Positions 11,251 to 24,500 of a stretch of DNA of 64,000 bases are shown here, in pieces (position 1 is the stretch's first letter; each line of letters starts with the position of its first letter). The notes beneath the pieces are model-generated. The model made no database searches, was not told where the DNA came from, and saw only the letters and a program-made list of their open reading frames with translations. The stretch covers positions 248,001-312,000 of the forward strand of contig NC_025263.1 of NCBI RefSeq assembly GCF_000740895.1, given 5' to 3'. Source of the DNA: Theileria orientalis strain Shintoku. Its lineage: Eukaryota > Apicomplexa > Aconoidasida > Piroplasmida > Theileriidae. Both the position numbers and the translations under genes were made by a program.

Positions 11251-12309
11251 ATGTTTTGTCTGAGAAGAGTTTTTAATCCAAGGACTATATCCTATTTAAA
11301 TCCTGCTTTAAGAGCCCAGACAGTATCCAGATGGTCTGCCTTCCGTTCTTACAGCTCACCGGCCAAAGATTTTGTTCGCTCAGTCTTCTCCGATGTTGCT
11401 AAGAACTACGACCTCATGAACGACCTCATGAGCATCGGAATCCACCGCATTTGGAAGGAGATTCTCGTCCAGGAGGTCATTTCATCCCTCAAGTTGTCAC
11501 ATCGCCACCTTAGCAAGGATTACTTTTCAGACGACTTCGTGCCAGGTACTTAATTGTTTACGCAATATGTAACTATAATATATTCATAAACAACGCCTTA
11601 TACATGTGTAGAATATTCATTACTCTATATCCACTGTTTAGTAGCATTAGTTTAATTTGAAGCATTTATTTAACATAATTCAGATCACTTGATTGTCGAC
11701 ATTCTCGACTTGGCTGGCGGCACCGGCGACGTCGGCATCAGGATCTGCCAGCTCTCGAAGGACCTGAAGTTCCAGGACTCAAACGGCTTCACGCTCCACG
11801 ACGCGCTCAAGATCACGCCCAAGGTCGTCGTCTGCGACCCCTCGGAGGAAATGATGAAGCTGGGCCGTGAGAAGGCCGACCGCGTCGGCGTCAAGGACCT
11901 GACCTGGGAGGTCGCCGAGGCCGAGAAGCTGCCCTTCAAGGACCGCAGCTTCGACATCATCACCCTGGCCTTCGGGCTACGGAACTTCAGCGACCGGAAG
12001 GCCGGCCTCGGCGAGTGCTTCCGCGTCCTCAAGCCCGGGGGCCGCCTGCTCGTCCTCGAGTTCAGCCACTGCGAGAACGAGCTTTTTTCGGCTCTCTACA
12101 AGACGTACTCTGAGAACGTCATTCCCCTCCTCGGCTCCCTCGTCGCCAAGAACGAGGAGGCCTACGACTACCTCGTGGATTCCATTAAGAAGTTCCCCAA
12201 TCAGCAGGAGCTCGCGGAGATGTTCAAGAGCGCCGGCTTCATTCACGTTTCTTATCGCAACCTCACTGGCGGCATCGTTTGCATCCATTCTGGATTCAAG
12301 AAGCTGTAG
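11251..12309 (+). CDS. COQ5: Ubiquinone biosynthesis C-methyltransferase COQ5 (UbiE family)
   Basis: Two exons, 11251-11545 and 11684-12309, encode about 306 residues, the usual length. The first 40 residues are Arg/Ser-rich and lack acidic residues, as expected for a mitochondrial presequence. The mature part opens with [20 protein letters not shown], then motif I ([13 protein letters not shown]), the VCDPSEEM region, a [20 protein letters not shown] block, and the C-terminal [12 protein letters not shown]. All are hallmarks of UbiE/COQ5, which C-methylates the benzoquinone ring using SAM in the matrix. Exon 2 uses almost exclusively G/C third positions and is far more GC-rich than exon 1 or the neighbouring genes. 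Confidence 0.95.
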
Positions 12310-12375
12310 AACGCGCTGTATAACCACTCATCAAACACTTGCTGCTAAACGAGCTCGATTGAGTTCGCTTAGCGA

Positions 12376-12558
12376 TCAACTGTGGTGCCTCGATACAGTT
12401 TTTTTTTTCATTCTTCTTTTTTTTTGTGCTTCTAGATTTGCAAGTTCGAGACACGAAAATAAAAGCAACACTGAATAGATTACGAACGCCATACCTAAGG
12501 CTACAAGAAAATCCTTCCACATAATGTGCAAATATACTTTTATGTATTTTAGCGACAA
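12376..12558 (-). CDS. Possible small single-pass membrane protein
   Basis: This 60-codon frame lies between COQ5 and the SET1 stop. An internal Met gives a 48-residue form starting MWKDFLVALGMAF. It has one strong hydrophobic segment (FLVALGMAFVIYSVLLLF) followed by a very basic tail rich in Lys and Arg. This is the shape of tail-anchored or small organelle membrane-complex subunits. It starts only 40 bp downstream of the SET1 stop on the same strand and converges on COQ5. There is no recognised family, and a chance open frame over an A-rich 3' UTR is a real alternative. Confidence 0.35.
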   Translation of the reverse strand: MSLKYIKVYLHIMWKDFLVALGMAFVIYSVLLLFSCLELANLEAQKKRRMKKKTVSRHHS

Positions 12559-12598
12559 TGTATACTTAATATTTTATTTGAATTATAATTTTTTTCGT

Positions 12599-15500
12599 CT
12601 AGTTCATTCTCCCCAAGCAGTTTGCTGCACCGCATAAACACATGAGTTTTCTGGTTTCTGATTCAACTCCAAACTACAGCAATTTATCATCTCGCTCCGT
12701 TACCTGGTAATCGTATGTTATTTCGTCTCCCGGCCCTAGATCCGACTTAGCAAACACCACTATGTGCTTCAGGCCGTTTTCGCACGTTATAATACGGCAC
12801 AGGCAATTAGGCTAAAACACGGTCATTTGGTTAATATTTAAAGGGCAGCACTACCAGGGCGCCAGGGACACTAATGCCCCCGATTCTACTTTTAAATACC
12901 GCTAATTCTACTAGTTTTCTTACGTCGCAGCTGTGATTGATGAATCTCGACATGTTTCCTTTCCTCGTCGCGTCCACGATCAGCTGGTCGTCCAGCCTGA
13001 ACATGTAGCACGATCCGTCTCCTCCTTGTCCCTCCGAGTATATCTCCTCTCTCTGGTCTCCGATAACGTCTCTTATGAGCTCTCCTACGTACTCCACCAC
13101 TGGGTCTCCTGCTCTGATTGGCACTGAGGCGAAGAGTCCCAGCCCGTGTATCAGAGACGGCCTCACGTCCAGCCTCTGCTCCGGCGGCATTCCTATGAGG
13201 TATCTGTACTGCGTCGACGTGTTTCCTGAGTCGATTTGCTTCCTCGACCTGCTTCTGTTGAGCCTCACGTCCGTCATGTCCATGACCTACACGCTTTGAC
13301 TTCTCGCTCACTTACTGATTGCTCGTTGTCCATGTACTCGATTGAGGTCGTTATGTGCTCCAGCATCAGCTGCTTACTTATTTTAAACGGATAATTTGTC
13401 TTCGGCTCCCCCAGCCTCAGACTAATATCGTATTTAATTTGCCTGGACGTTATATGTTTTTGTGGACATCATTTGTTACGTTAGCGTCGTGTAACCATAT
13501 TTATAGGTAGGGTATACTCACACTTATAGCTAGTGTGTAACCATATTTGTAATTAGGGTGTAACTATGTGTGTAATTGCCTGTAGTTTGGGCGTAGCCAT
13601 CTGTAGGTGGTCGGAAACCACGTTCATAACCTTGTATATAGCTAGGGTATAACCATATGCATAACTAAAGTATAGCTAGGGTATAACCATATGCATAGGT
13701 AGGGTATAACTACGCTATAACTATGACTAGATGTGTAATCTGCGGGTCGACTTACTTTGCTCCCAGTATCGAGTTTTTGAACGCCGAGATCTTCGAGAAC
13801 TGCGTGAACCTGCGCATCATCGTCAGGCTCAGGTCCGCCCTCATCTGCTGGAGCACTATGTGCAGGTTAAGCCCGAAGAAGGACTCTGCGCGCATCTTCA
13901 GCCCCCTCGCGCCCACCGCCTTCTTGAAGGCTGCGTACACCTCCTTCAGGTCACTCCCCTCGCTTATCCTCCTGTTCGGCATTTGCGTGCGCGGGTGCGA
14001 CACGAGGTCTATTGTGAAGTAGGGGCCACCCTCCCGGGCCCTTATGCTGCACATGTAGAAGCTTCTCTCCGAGTTCCCGAAGTCCCTCCTTTTGTTGAAC
14101 TCGTGGCTTTCCTGCGTCTCGCCACTCGCGCTCTCCTCTCCCTTGTTCTGACGTTTTCTTTGTTCCCTTCTGTCCTGATGCTGCTTCGGGTGCGCCGCCT
14201 CTCCGCTTCCTCCACTCTCCGGCGTGCTCTTGGTGTTCTCCGATTGCGCGTTTTGGTTTGCCGCCTCTGATTGGTGCGCCTTGCTCCTCTCCCTAGCCTT
14301 TCTCTGCCTCGAGTAGTAGTTGTAGTTCCAGAAGCGTCGCACTGACGTGAATCCTACTGGGTAGAGCACTCCTGCCTTGTCGTGCATCAGCGCCTCTCCC
14401 AGGTTCAGCAGCGTCAGCGCTCCCACTCTGTAGACGCTGTGCGTGATGTTTTCCGGGAACCTGAGTCCCGGCACCTTGTACGAGAACATCGAGGACACCT
14501 CCTTGTCCGCTCCGTACAAAAAGTACTTGTTTTGGAAGTCGTATTCCGAGTTGATCTTGTTCTCGTGCTCCTTCTTCTCGTCCACCTTAAGCACCTTGTC
14601 CAGGAACTCCTTCGCGTCGCCGCTGTGCGGGTGATTCGCCATTGCTCTGTTGTACATTGCCCTCGTCCTTGTGTACAGCTTACTGTTGTACGACATGTAC
14701 AGGTCCAGCTTATTGTAGTCCACCACTCTCGGTATTATTCTCACTGACTGCAGCGTCTGTCTGCACACTATTCTGATTGCGCTCGAGGCCATTCCTTCCA
14801 GCGAGAAGAAGGTCATCACTTCGCTTCTGCTTCTACCTCTCAGGGTCTTCGCGTGGTATGCCTTAATGTTCTGCAGGATCAGGTCGAAGCAGGAGGCGCA
14901 CCATATCTTCCTCCTCGTGTAGTACATCTTCACTGGCAGCACTCTTTCTTGGTACTCGTGGTCCGGGTTATCTCTCTTGTAGAGCGAGTGCACCAGTCTA
15001 CTCGACGCTATGAATGCGCAGCACAGGTGAAAGGACACTTTGCAGTTATCGTTTGCGCACGTCACTGTCGCTCCCGAGGCGCTACACCACGAACACGTCG
15101 TCGTCAGCGACGCCTTGTACACTTTCTCCACCACTGCGTCTGGCACTTGCACTGGCGGGAGCACTGGCATGCTCAACAGGTTCAGGTTTACGCTCTCGGT
15201 TCCCACTTGCCTTACTTTAAACCCTGACTTATCGTTCTTCGACTCTTCCTCTCCGATCATGTCGTACAGGGTTCCGTGGGTTCCGTGGGTTCCGTGGGTT
15301 CCGTGCCGTGCTGGCTCTTCTTGGCTTGCGTCAGCGTCCATTTCTGCAGTGCTGTAGCTCCTCACTTCATCTGAATCCGTCGACGGCATCCTTACTTTAA
15401 AGCCATCCCCATTCATGTCCTGCGATGCGCGTGTTCTGTTACCATCCAGTTTATTGCATTGCGGTTCTCCGTTGTTGGCCAGTCCCTCATGTCCAATTGC

Positions 15501-18500
15501 CATGCCATCTTCGTAGTTCATCATGGTGCTGCTACTACTGCTCTGTGACGATTCATCGTCTCCCACTATTTGATATTCTACGTCGCGTACGAATCTTTCG
15601 AGGACTCTACAGTTCAGTTTCCCCGTGTTAACTGCGCAAGGCCCAATATTACTCATTGCGTAGGTCTGTTCATATTGTTCATTAACTTTATATTGTTTTT
15701 GGAACTCCCTTGTTGCATCGTCAAGGTCCATTGTGCGAATAGTAACAAGACCTTGTTGACTATACGACGTTTCTTGTTCATTTTGTTCCTCCTGTTCGTG
15801 CTGCTGCCGACCCAACTGATGATCAAAGGCCATTACCTCGGATTCGTGATGATGACTTTGTTTTTGATCTGATTCGTGATGATGACTTTGTTTTTGATCT
15901 GATTCGTGATGATGACTTTGTTTTTGATCTGATTCGTGATGATGACTTTGTTTTTGCTCTGACTCGTAATGTTCATATTGTTGTTTTAGTACTACTCGCT
16001 GATCTACTTCATGTTCCTGGTCTCGTTTTTGTGCGTCTTCTTCTTGGTGGTCTGGTTTGTGTAACTCGTGGTGATCTAGTTCGTATGGGCCATATGGTTG
16101 TTGTGGCTTGTTTTGGTCGTCGGCTTGCTGGTATAACGGTTGATAGTCATAAATTACACGCGTCCTTTCAGGTTCACATGGGACACCCGCTTCATGAGTT
16201 TGATCTGCTTCACGAGGTTGCACTGCTTCACGATGGCTGGTAACCATTGGAGCGTATGGTCCGCCCCGATTCTCGTCTACCGATTCCTGTAAATTTTCGT
16301 CGCTTATTTCTTGTTCTCGCTGGTCTGCCGTGTCCCGGATATGCGTAACTGGCTGTTCTCGCCGTTGATTCACCTGAGTCGCACTCTCTGGCGCTCTCTG
16401 CTCATTAATCTTCATCTGTCCGAGTGCCGAATTGTTCTTAGCAGCTTCGTTTTCCGGTTTCCCTGGCGCGTCTTTGCTCTTTGCTTTCTCAGAGGCTTGG
16501 CTGTGGGTTTCCTTTCCCTGGGCCGTTCCTTCTGCTGCCCCCTCGCTCACTGGCTCGAAGAGCGTGTAGTAGTTGTCATAGTTGAAGTTGAACGTCCTCG
16601 GCAGGTACACGTCGCTCACCGACCAGAGCACGCACTCCGAGTGCACGTAGCCGTTTCTCCACGGGAGCAGCGACCCCCTCAGCACTGTGTTCCTCTTCAC
16701 TCTGCATATGCAGCATGCGTTGAAGCTGTTGCTCGCGTCTGCTTCGGGGTTGTCTGCCGACTCATTGCACTCCTTTCCTCTAACCTTTATGTGCGCCGAC
16801 TGCTCAGGCCTGATAACGTTTTCTCTTTGCGTCGAGAACTCCGAGGTTATGTTGTCCTCCATGATCCTCTCTCTGATTGCCACGTCTCCTGCTATTGCTC
16901 TTGCTGAGACCACGTCCACCAGAATCGACGCGCCCAGCGCTTTGGACGTGTACGTTTCCATCTCCTCTCTCTTGAAGCTCGGCGCCATTCTCGCTCTCAG
17001 CAGCTTCAGTGCGTCGTACACCGACTCTAACTCCAGGTCCTTCTGTCCCTTGCTTATCACTCTCGCGTCCAGCAGCGACACGTTTTTTGCTGAGAGTGTT
17101 CTGTACAGCTTCTTCATGCTATCGTTTCCGTGCGCCTTTTTCCTCGGGAAGCAGTGCATGTTTTCTACGAACTCGTTGTTCGGCGCGTGCCTCAGCGCTC
17201 TCGTCAGCGTATCTATGAAGGCTATAAAATCTGCCAGCACGTTCAGTATCGTCTCTCCTTCGACGGATATCCTTCCCAGTATGCACGAGGGCGATGTCGT
17301 TCCCAGGTCCACCTTTGTGTATCTCAGGAACCAATCTGGGTCCCGGTCTCTCTCCGACTCTCTGAAGTGCTCTATGTCTCCGTTGATGATCAGGTGCGCC
17401 AGGTGTCTTCTGAAGTAGGGGTACCTGTTCTTCAGCTTCACTGAGGAGGCGTCGTTGTAGATGTCCGCGTTGATGATGTGAAAGAGCAGCTTCTGCAGCC
17501 TGTTTGACAGCAGCTGCAGCGACCTTTTGTTGTAGTGGTAGTATGGTGAGGACCTTCTCAGCTTATTCTTTATTCCCAGGTTCTTGAAGAATATTTTATA
17601 TGCTAGCAGATCTCTGTATATCCAGTAGAACCTTGCCGTTCCTGAGGTCGCGTTTGCGAACTTCTTTATCATCGTGTAGTGCGACGCCTTGACGTACTTC
17701 AGTCTTCTGCTCGACTCATCTTCTTCGAAGAACGAGCTCGTTCCCCTCACCTTGTCCGACCCGCTCTGTGTCGACTCCGACGAACTTGACCTATTTTCGT
17801 AATCTTGGAAGTATCCTTGTTTTTTCTACAAATGCGTTTAATCACGGTTGTTGCTTTAGTGACAACTCGTCTGATAGATAGCTATTGCTGAGTAGCCAAG
17901 TCGGTGACCGGCTCGTAACTGTTTACTGACTGCCTAACTAGCTAATGACTGCATACTGCATAACTACCCAAAAACTACCTAACTACCTAGCCAACGCTCA
18001 CTCTGTGGCATGTGAAGGCCGTGATTGCGTTCTTCCAGCTCGTGAACTCTACCGGCGAGAACGGCGAGTCGATCATCGAGTTGTAGGTCGCTCTGAAGAC
18101 CCGCGTCGCGTCGTGGTACTTCATGAACTCGTAGACCAGCCTCTTCAGGTTCGTGTTCGAGATCTGCGGCGCCAGCGTCGAGATGACCGTGATCAGGTAG
18201 TTGAGTGTGTTTTCCGTCATCAGCACCGCCTTCCTCGCCACCGACATGACTCCCGCGTACGGGGCCGACTCTATCGCGCTGAGCACCGAGTCGCTCGAGT
18301 ACACGTCTTCCAGCTCCGGCACCTCGTTCATGTACGTTTCGTCTTGCGTGGCCATGTTTTCGAAGAGGCCCTTCATGTACTTCCTGTAGCTCTTGCAGAC
18401 GCTGCACATTGACCAGTTCGTCGCCGTTTCCGGCACGACCGCCTTCTCTCCGTCCCGCAGGTACTCCGCGACGTAGCTCGGGTGCAGTTCCAGCGTCTGC

Positions 18501-21500
18501 TTCATCTCCTTGCTGCATATCATGCAGCTCGAGGACAGGCTTACGGTCGACATCGTTTCCGCGTCCCTTTCAATCGCTGTGTGGTGCGTCGGCATGTCGT
18601 TGTCGCCCTCCATTGACTCTCGGCACTTCTCAGTCTCGTTCTTACCCTGTCCAGTGGCCGCCTCCACTTCTGAGCCTGTCTCTCCTGCCTCCATCGTGAT
18701 GTCCTCTTCCAGCTTCGCCAGGTTATACGTGTCCTCGAGCACTTCAAACTGCCTTTTCAGGCCGTCCTTGTACATCTGGTCGTGCGGGAAGCTCCGCATC
18801 CTCAGCGCGTTGTACCTTTGCTGGCACTCGCTGCTGCACGTGAATATTCCTGAGCCGTCGAACTCCCAGTCCAGGTACGGGGTGAAGTCGTACGTGTAGT
18901 TCGGCTCCTTGTTGTTGTTGCTGCTGCTGCTTCCGCTCTTCTCCTGCTGCTCCGGGTCCTCTTCTTCCGCCGTGTTCAGATTCTCGAATATCGAGTTGAG
19001 GTCGAAGAACGTCGTCAGCTTATCTCTTCTCGGCGTGTCCGTCATATCATCTAGCTGGTAGTCCGAGTACTCGTCTGCTCTGTCGGTCGCAGGCGCAAGT
19101 ACCTCCAGGTACCTCGTCTTGATTCTTTCGCATTCGTGTCTCCTTCGCGCGTTACCGTGCCTGCTGCTTTCCAGCTCCTCCACTTCGTTGTCCAGATTCA
19201 TGTTTTTTAACTCCGCTTCCTCCTCTTCCGCAGCCTCGTACTCTTCGCATCTCTTCGGGCGCCTCTTTCTGTAATCTGCGTTCACTCTGTAGCTGTTCTC
19301 CTCTTCTCCCCAGGCCTCCTCGTTCGAGTACGTGCTTACCTCTGACCCGTTCGACAACTGCTCCGCGTCATCTCCGTTGTACGTGTGACTCTTGAAGAGC
19401 AGCTTGTACGTCGTCGTCGGGTAGTTGTATCCGTTCGTCCTGTTCACCACTCCCGAGTTAATGTGGCTCTGTATTATGCTTATCAGGTCGTCGCACACTG
19501 ACAGCTTCTTACTCATCTCGAGAACGTGCCTGAATTCGTGCTTTGTCGTTTCGTCTGAGTCCGGCATCTCCTCGGGCCTCGTCAACTTCTGCTGCCCCTG
19601 CCTCTTCGGCACCAGCGCTTCCTGCGCGAACCCTTGTCCTGTGTACCCAAAGACTCTCTCTGGCCCGTTCGCTTCTGCGAACCATCCTTCCCAACCCTCC
19701 ATTTTCGGCACAGAGCTCCCGTTAACTTTCTCGCCGGAGTTCACAGGGACCTGCTGGTGCTCCTTTATCGGACCCATTTCTCCTGCGAACCTCATGAATG
19801 CGTTTTCAAACGGGTTCAGCGTCAAGGTTGACTGTGCGCTCGCCTCCGTCGGCGTCGACTCACTCGTTCTGTACTGGTCCTGTGTCTGGTACTCACTGTT
19901 CTGGTTAACGAACTTCGCGTACTCGCTGTACGGGTTAGTTGACGGCTTAAGCAGCTTTATGCAACTCAGGTGTGCTGCGTTTCCGCAGGCTATGCACTTC
20001 ACTGAGGTCACTGGGAACTTGCTCAGATGCTCCACCTCCGTGTTCTCTGCTGTGTTCGTGATAAGCCTGTTCTGGTCCACCTTGAACCTTCCGTCCAGGA
20101 AGGTCGCGTACTTTACGTTCTGTCCTTCCGGCCTTTCTCTTTCCTTTTCGTGTTCCCCGTGACTCCCCTCAGTTCTACTCCTCGACTCGTTCTGCGCCAT
20201 GTCCACTATCACTTGTGACGAGAAGAGCACTATGTTCGTGATTAGTGCAGGTATGAATCCCAGTGCGTCTCCGAAGTGGAAGTTGTTTATGTTCGACAGC
20301 TCGTAGGGGTGATTCGCAGGTATCGCTGCCTCGCACCTTTCGCAGTGCGTGCAGCCTGCGCATTTGAAGGCTCCGTAGTCCATCACGGTTGGCGGTAGCG
20401 TGAATCCTGCGCAGTAGTAATGCATCGGCTCTGCGCACTCCTCGCAGTGTATCATGTAACTTTGGAAAGCGTTTGAGCCGCAGACTACGCAGAAGTCTCT
20501 GAACTGCACGAATCCCTGTGTGAAGAGCATTTTTGCCATACTGTTCAGCTGGTTGCTGTTATCTATGTAGAACTCGTACCAGTTCCACTTTTGTGTCACG
20601 TTTTCCGGGTCCCTCAGCTGCTCCAGGTACTCGTTCTTAATTCTGTTTTTGTTGAGCAGAATCAGGTTCTTCGACTTCACCAGCTCTCTGAAGTCCTCAC
20701 TTTTGTCAAACATCGGCGGGAATATGAACTTCGGCCCTACTACTGACACCACTGAGGCCACCACGTACTTTAATCCGCAGGGCACGTACGACTCGTAGAA
20801 CGTGCACATGGTCTTGAACCTTTCCAGCGTCTCCCCCTCAGTCAGCTTTTTCAACGCGTCCTCTCCCTTACTTTCTCCTTCTCCGTTATTCTCTTTGAGG
20901 CACGAGTTAACCAGGTCCTTGCACATGTCCTCGTGCAGGTTAAATATTTTTCCCAGCATGAACTCGAAGGTCATGTTAAACGTCTTCAGCTTCTTCTTTA
21001 TATTAACCAGCTGTGTCGACGTTTTCAGCGACTTCGTCGCCTCCATTTTACTGTACCTCTTAAGCCTTCCAAACTCCGCTTGACTCGCTCCTGAATCAAC
21101 GGCCGCTCCTTCTACCTCCTCTCCTTTCTGCTCATCTGTCATTTTAAATTCCTCTTCTTCTGCGTCCGAGAGCATTTTTGTCTTTCTCACGATGTCTCCT
21201 CCGTTGAGGCCGCTATCCACGATTGCTTCTATTTCCGAGTTCGTCAGCTGCATGATTGAGGACACTATCTGCTTACACTTCTTCTCGAACAAAGTCGCGA
21301 ACTTGTATATCTTCGTGTTCGGCATGTTCACCATCTTCGCGTTGTAGGGGATAAGGAATATGTCGAATATGAACTCCGATATCGTCGCGTACTTGCATCC
21401 TTCCAGCTAAACGTCCAATTATTACCGACGTGCTTAACTAACAGCTAACTAGTACCCGCAGACAATTATTACCGACGTGTTAAGTATAACACACATACAA

Positions 21501-24500
21501 TACCGGGATGCCGGCTGTCCATAACTAACAGCTAACTAGTATCCGCAGAGAATTATTACCCACTGTTACCTAACTAGCTGTATAGCGCATACGCTTTAAC
21601 TTCTGGCCTACCTTCGTGAACAGCGTAACCAGGTTCATCGGCCTCGTCACAAGCCTCCAGTATGTCACGAACGTCGGCGACACTGGGTACCTAAACTGGT
21701 TAAGCCTGTCGACTATGAATATCTGCTCCAGGACCTTCATGCAGCGCGTCATTTTGTTGGAGGACCTGCACACGCAGCACCTGTAGTTCTGGCTCTTCGA
21801 GGAGGGGCAGTCCGTTATTATTCTCGCCAGGTCGTCGCACTCCACGTGTATCCACAGCTTGCAGCCTTCGCACTGCACCCACTTTTGCGTGTTCGAGTCA
21901 AAGTTCGTCCAGACCTTGTAGCACACTCCGCAGTAGTTTGACCTTTCCAGGAGTTCCCAGCACTTGAGGCAGAAGAAGAAGAAGAGTCCCCAGTTCAGGT
22001 ACTCTATGCACGTCGTGTCTCTGTATCCGCAGGAGATGCACTGCGTGCACGAGTCGCACTTCCACGACTCTATGAAGAGCAGGTTCGGCACCACTGGGTT
22101 ACAGCATCCTCTGTGCGCCGCCACGTTGCAGGACACGCACACCACGTCTCTCACCTTGTCCGTCTGCAGGCAGTTTCTTTGCAGGTGGTCCACCTTTTCC
22201 TCGAAGCACGGCGGGAACTGCTTATATGCCTTCATCGAAGTCTCGTTGCTTCCTCTTCCGTAGTTGAACCTGCTTATGTACGCTCTTTCCGTTATCGGCA
22301 TGCAGCAGTATATGCACTTTCTACACTCTGGGCACGTCCACTCGTTCGACTCTGTGCTGAAGTCCAGCATTGGGTAGAACACGTAGTTCTGCTCATCGTT
22401 CCTCTTCTTCCTCTGCTCCATCTTCTTAACGGTTCTCAAATTCTTAATCCTTCTATCTTCTCCATTTTTCATTATACTCTTTTTTTTCCTCCTTTTCACT
22501 TTGCGATGTACAGAACTGTCCTCCTCTTCATTTCTCTCGACCATATCTACTTCTTCACGTTCATGCTTTTGGTCCGATTCTTCCGAATCTGATTCGCCTT
22601 CTGTTCGATTGTATTCACCGTCTGAGTCCTCTCGTGCTTCAGGTTCCGGGTCCGATTTTAATCCCACTTCTTCCGTGCCAGATTCTTCAACTGCAACTTC
22701 TTCAGACTGGTCAGCTCCGTCCATTCCAGCACCGGTGCCAACACCAGCCTTACCAACCTCGTCAGAATTGGCATCACCTCTTTCAGAAACTACTCCCTTA
22801 ACTTCAGCGTCAACCTCATGGGCTTTAACCTCATCCACTCCATCTGCGATATCAGCATTGTTCACATCGTAAGCGGCAATCGCACCAACCACATCAGGTT
22901 TATCTACGTTCATCTCACCAACCACATCAGGTTTATCTACGTTCATCTCACCAACCACATCAGGTTTATCTACGTTCATCTCATCAGCATCGTCGTTTTC
23001 TTCTTGGTCTCCGTTTTCGTAGTTTTCTTCTTGGTCTCCGTTTTCGTAGTTTTCCGCAGAATCACCATCTTCATTTTCCACCTGAACTTCCTCTTCTGAT
23101 ACTTCGTTCGTTCCACTGTCATTGTCGTCCTCGTTTGCATATGCATCCTCTGAACACTCAGCCTCATAAGACTCTCTTCCGGACTCAGATTCCACAGGTT
23201 CGCTTTCATCACTTACTGCATTCTCTTCATATTCTTTGTCGCTGCTGACTCCGTCACCTGCTTCTTCCGACTCGTATTCATCGTTGATGGTCAGTTCTTC
23301 CACCACTTCCGGCTCTTCCCCCTTTTCATTTTCATCTTCGCTGCTCGACACTGTGATTACGTATCTTTTCCTAAATCTTCTTTTTCTAAACCTATACGAT
23401 TTATATCTCTTGTGTCTGTTTTCATCCGATTGATCCGATAGAAACGAGTCAAACTCCTACATTATATTATTTTGTATTCATCAACTCTACTTTTAACTGC
23501 TGTTACTTAATCATATGCTAGGTACACTAAATATACTAGTTATATCACTTGTACCAGCCATACTAAGTTTAATAGCTACAGTGTTCATACTAGCTATACT
23601 AAATATACTAGCTACACTTAATACACTTAATACACTAAATAGACTAAATATAGTAGCCGTAGTGGACACTCACATCTTCCGAGCCCAGGTCCAGCTTAAA
23701 GTCCGTTGTTCTGTACAGGTTTTCGTTCGAGTAGTACGAGGCTCGCACGTTCGTGACGATTCTGAAGTTTTTGCACATCGTCTTGTGCTCCGAGAGCCGC
23801 GCGTTGATCCTCTGCTTGTCCATCACCGGCGCCGGCTTCCTCAGGTGCTGGTACTGCAGACACTTCGCGTGGTAGTGGTCTCCGCAGTGTGTGCACTTGA
23901 AGCCCCAGTACACCAGGTTCACTCGCGTGCTCTCGTCGAGCTCCCCTGTCACTCCGCAGTGCCTCCTCAGCCAGTTGATAAGCTTAACGCAGAAGTACAG
24001 TGTGCTTTTGTTGTACAGGTTAACTGAGCTTCTGTTATAGTCCTTGAAGAACATCTTCGTTATGTCCAGGTTACTTTCCAGCAGGTTAACTATTCTCGGG
24101 AGCCCTATCTGTTCAAGCTCCCTCAGCGAGAGCACTGTTGAGTGTACTGGGTTTCTGAATAGGTGGTTCGGGTAGTCGTAGGTAGCCATTGCTTCGCTGA
24201 TGAACTCTGCCATTCGCAGTTCCTCGTCGCACTCTCTCAGGTCACACGTTTTCGGCAGCTGCGTGAAGTCCTTCCTCGTGTACAGTATCTTCTTTCTGCA
24301 TATTTTACAGTGCGGCGGCTGCCCGTGGTCTCTCGTCGCGCTATCGACTGCCGACCTTACTGTGCTCCCCTGCTTCAGCCTGTCGTACACCGGCTCCTCT
24401 CCCAGCGGGAGCAGGAAATACGTCTGCGTTGCCACCCAGAGCACCTTAGTTCCGAACTGCACCGCTTCGTCCTTCTTAATCTTCTTGTACAGCTGCTGGT

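Noticed and set aside
12664..12690. SET domain ending at a stop without post-SET
   Set aside because: A 27-nt GT-AG intron brings a complete post-SET Cys motif into frame, so truncation is unlikely.
13500..13740. Telomere-like tagggt words
   Set aside because: They occur as part of a longer degenerate unit inside an intron and do not form TTTAGGG-type tandem telomeric repeats.
16687..17418. Plus-strand ORF of 243 codons
   Set aside because: It is antisense to SET1 exon 4. The minus frame is open for 4 kb and encodes the ePHD and FYR domains.
13756..23456. Treating the large minus-strand frames as three separate PHD/FYR genes
   Set aside because: Phase-compatible splice sites join them, and a single bromodomain crosses the exon 2/3 boundary, so one gene is the better model.
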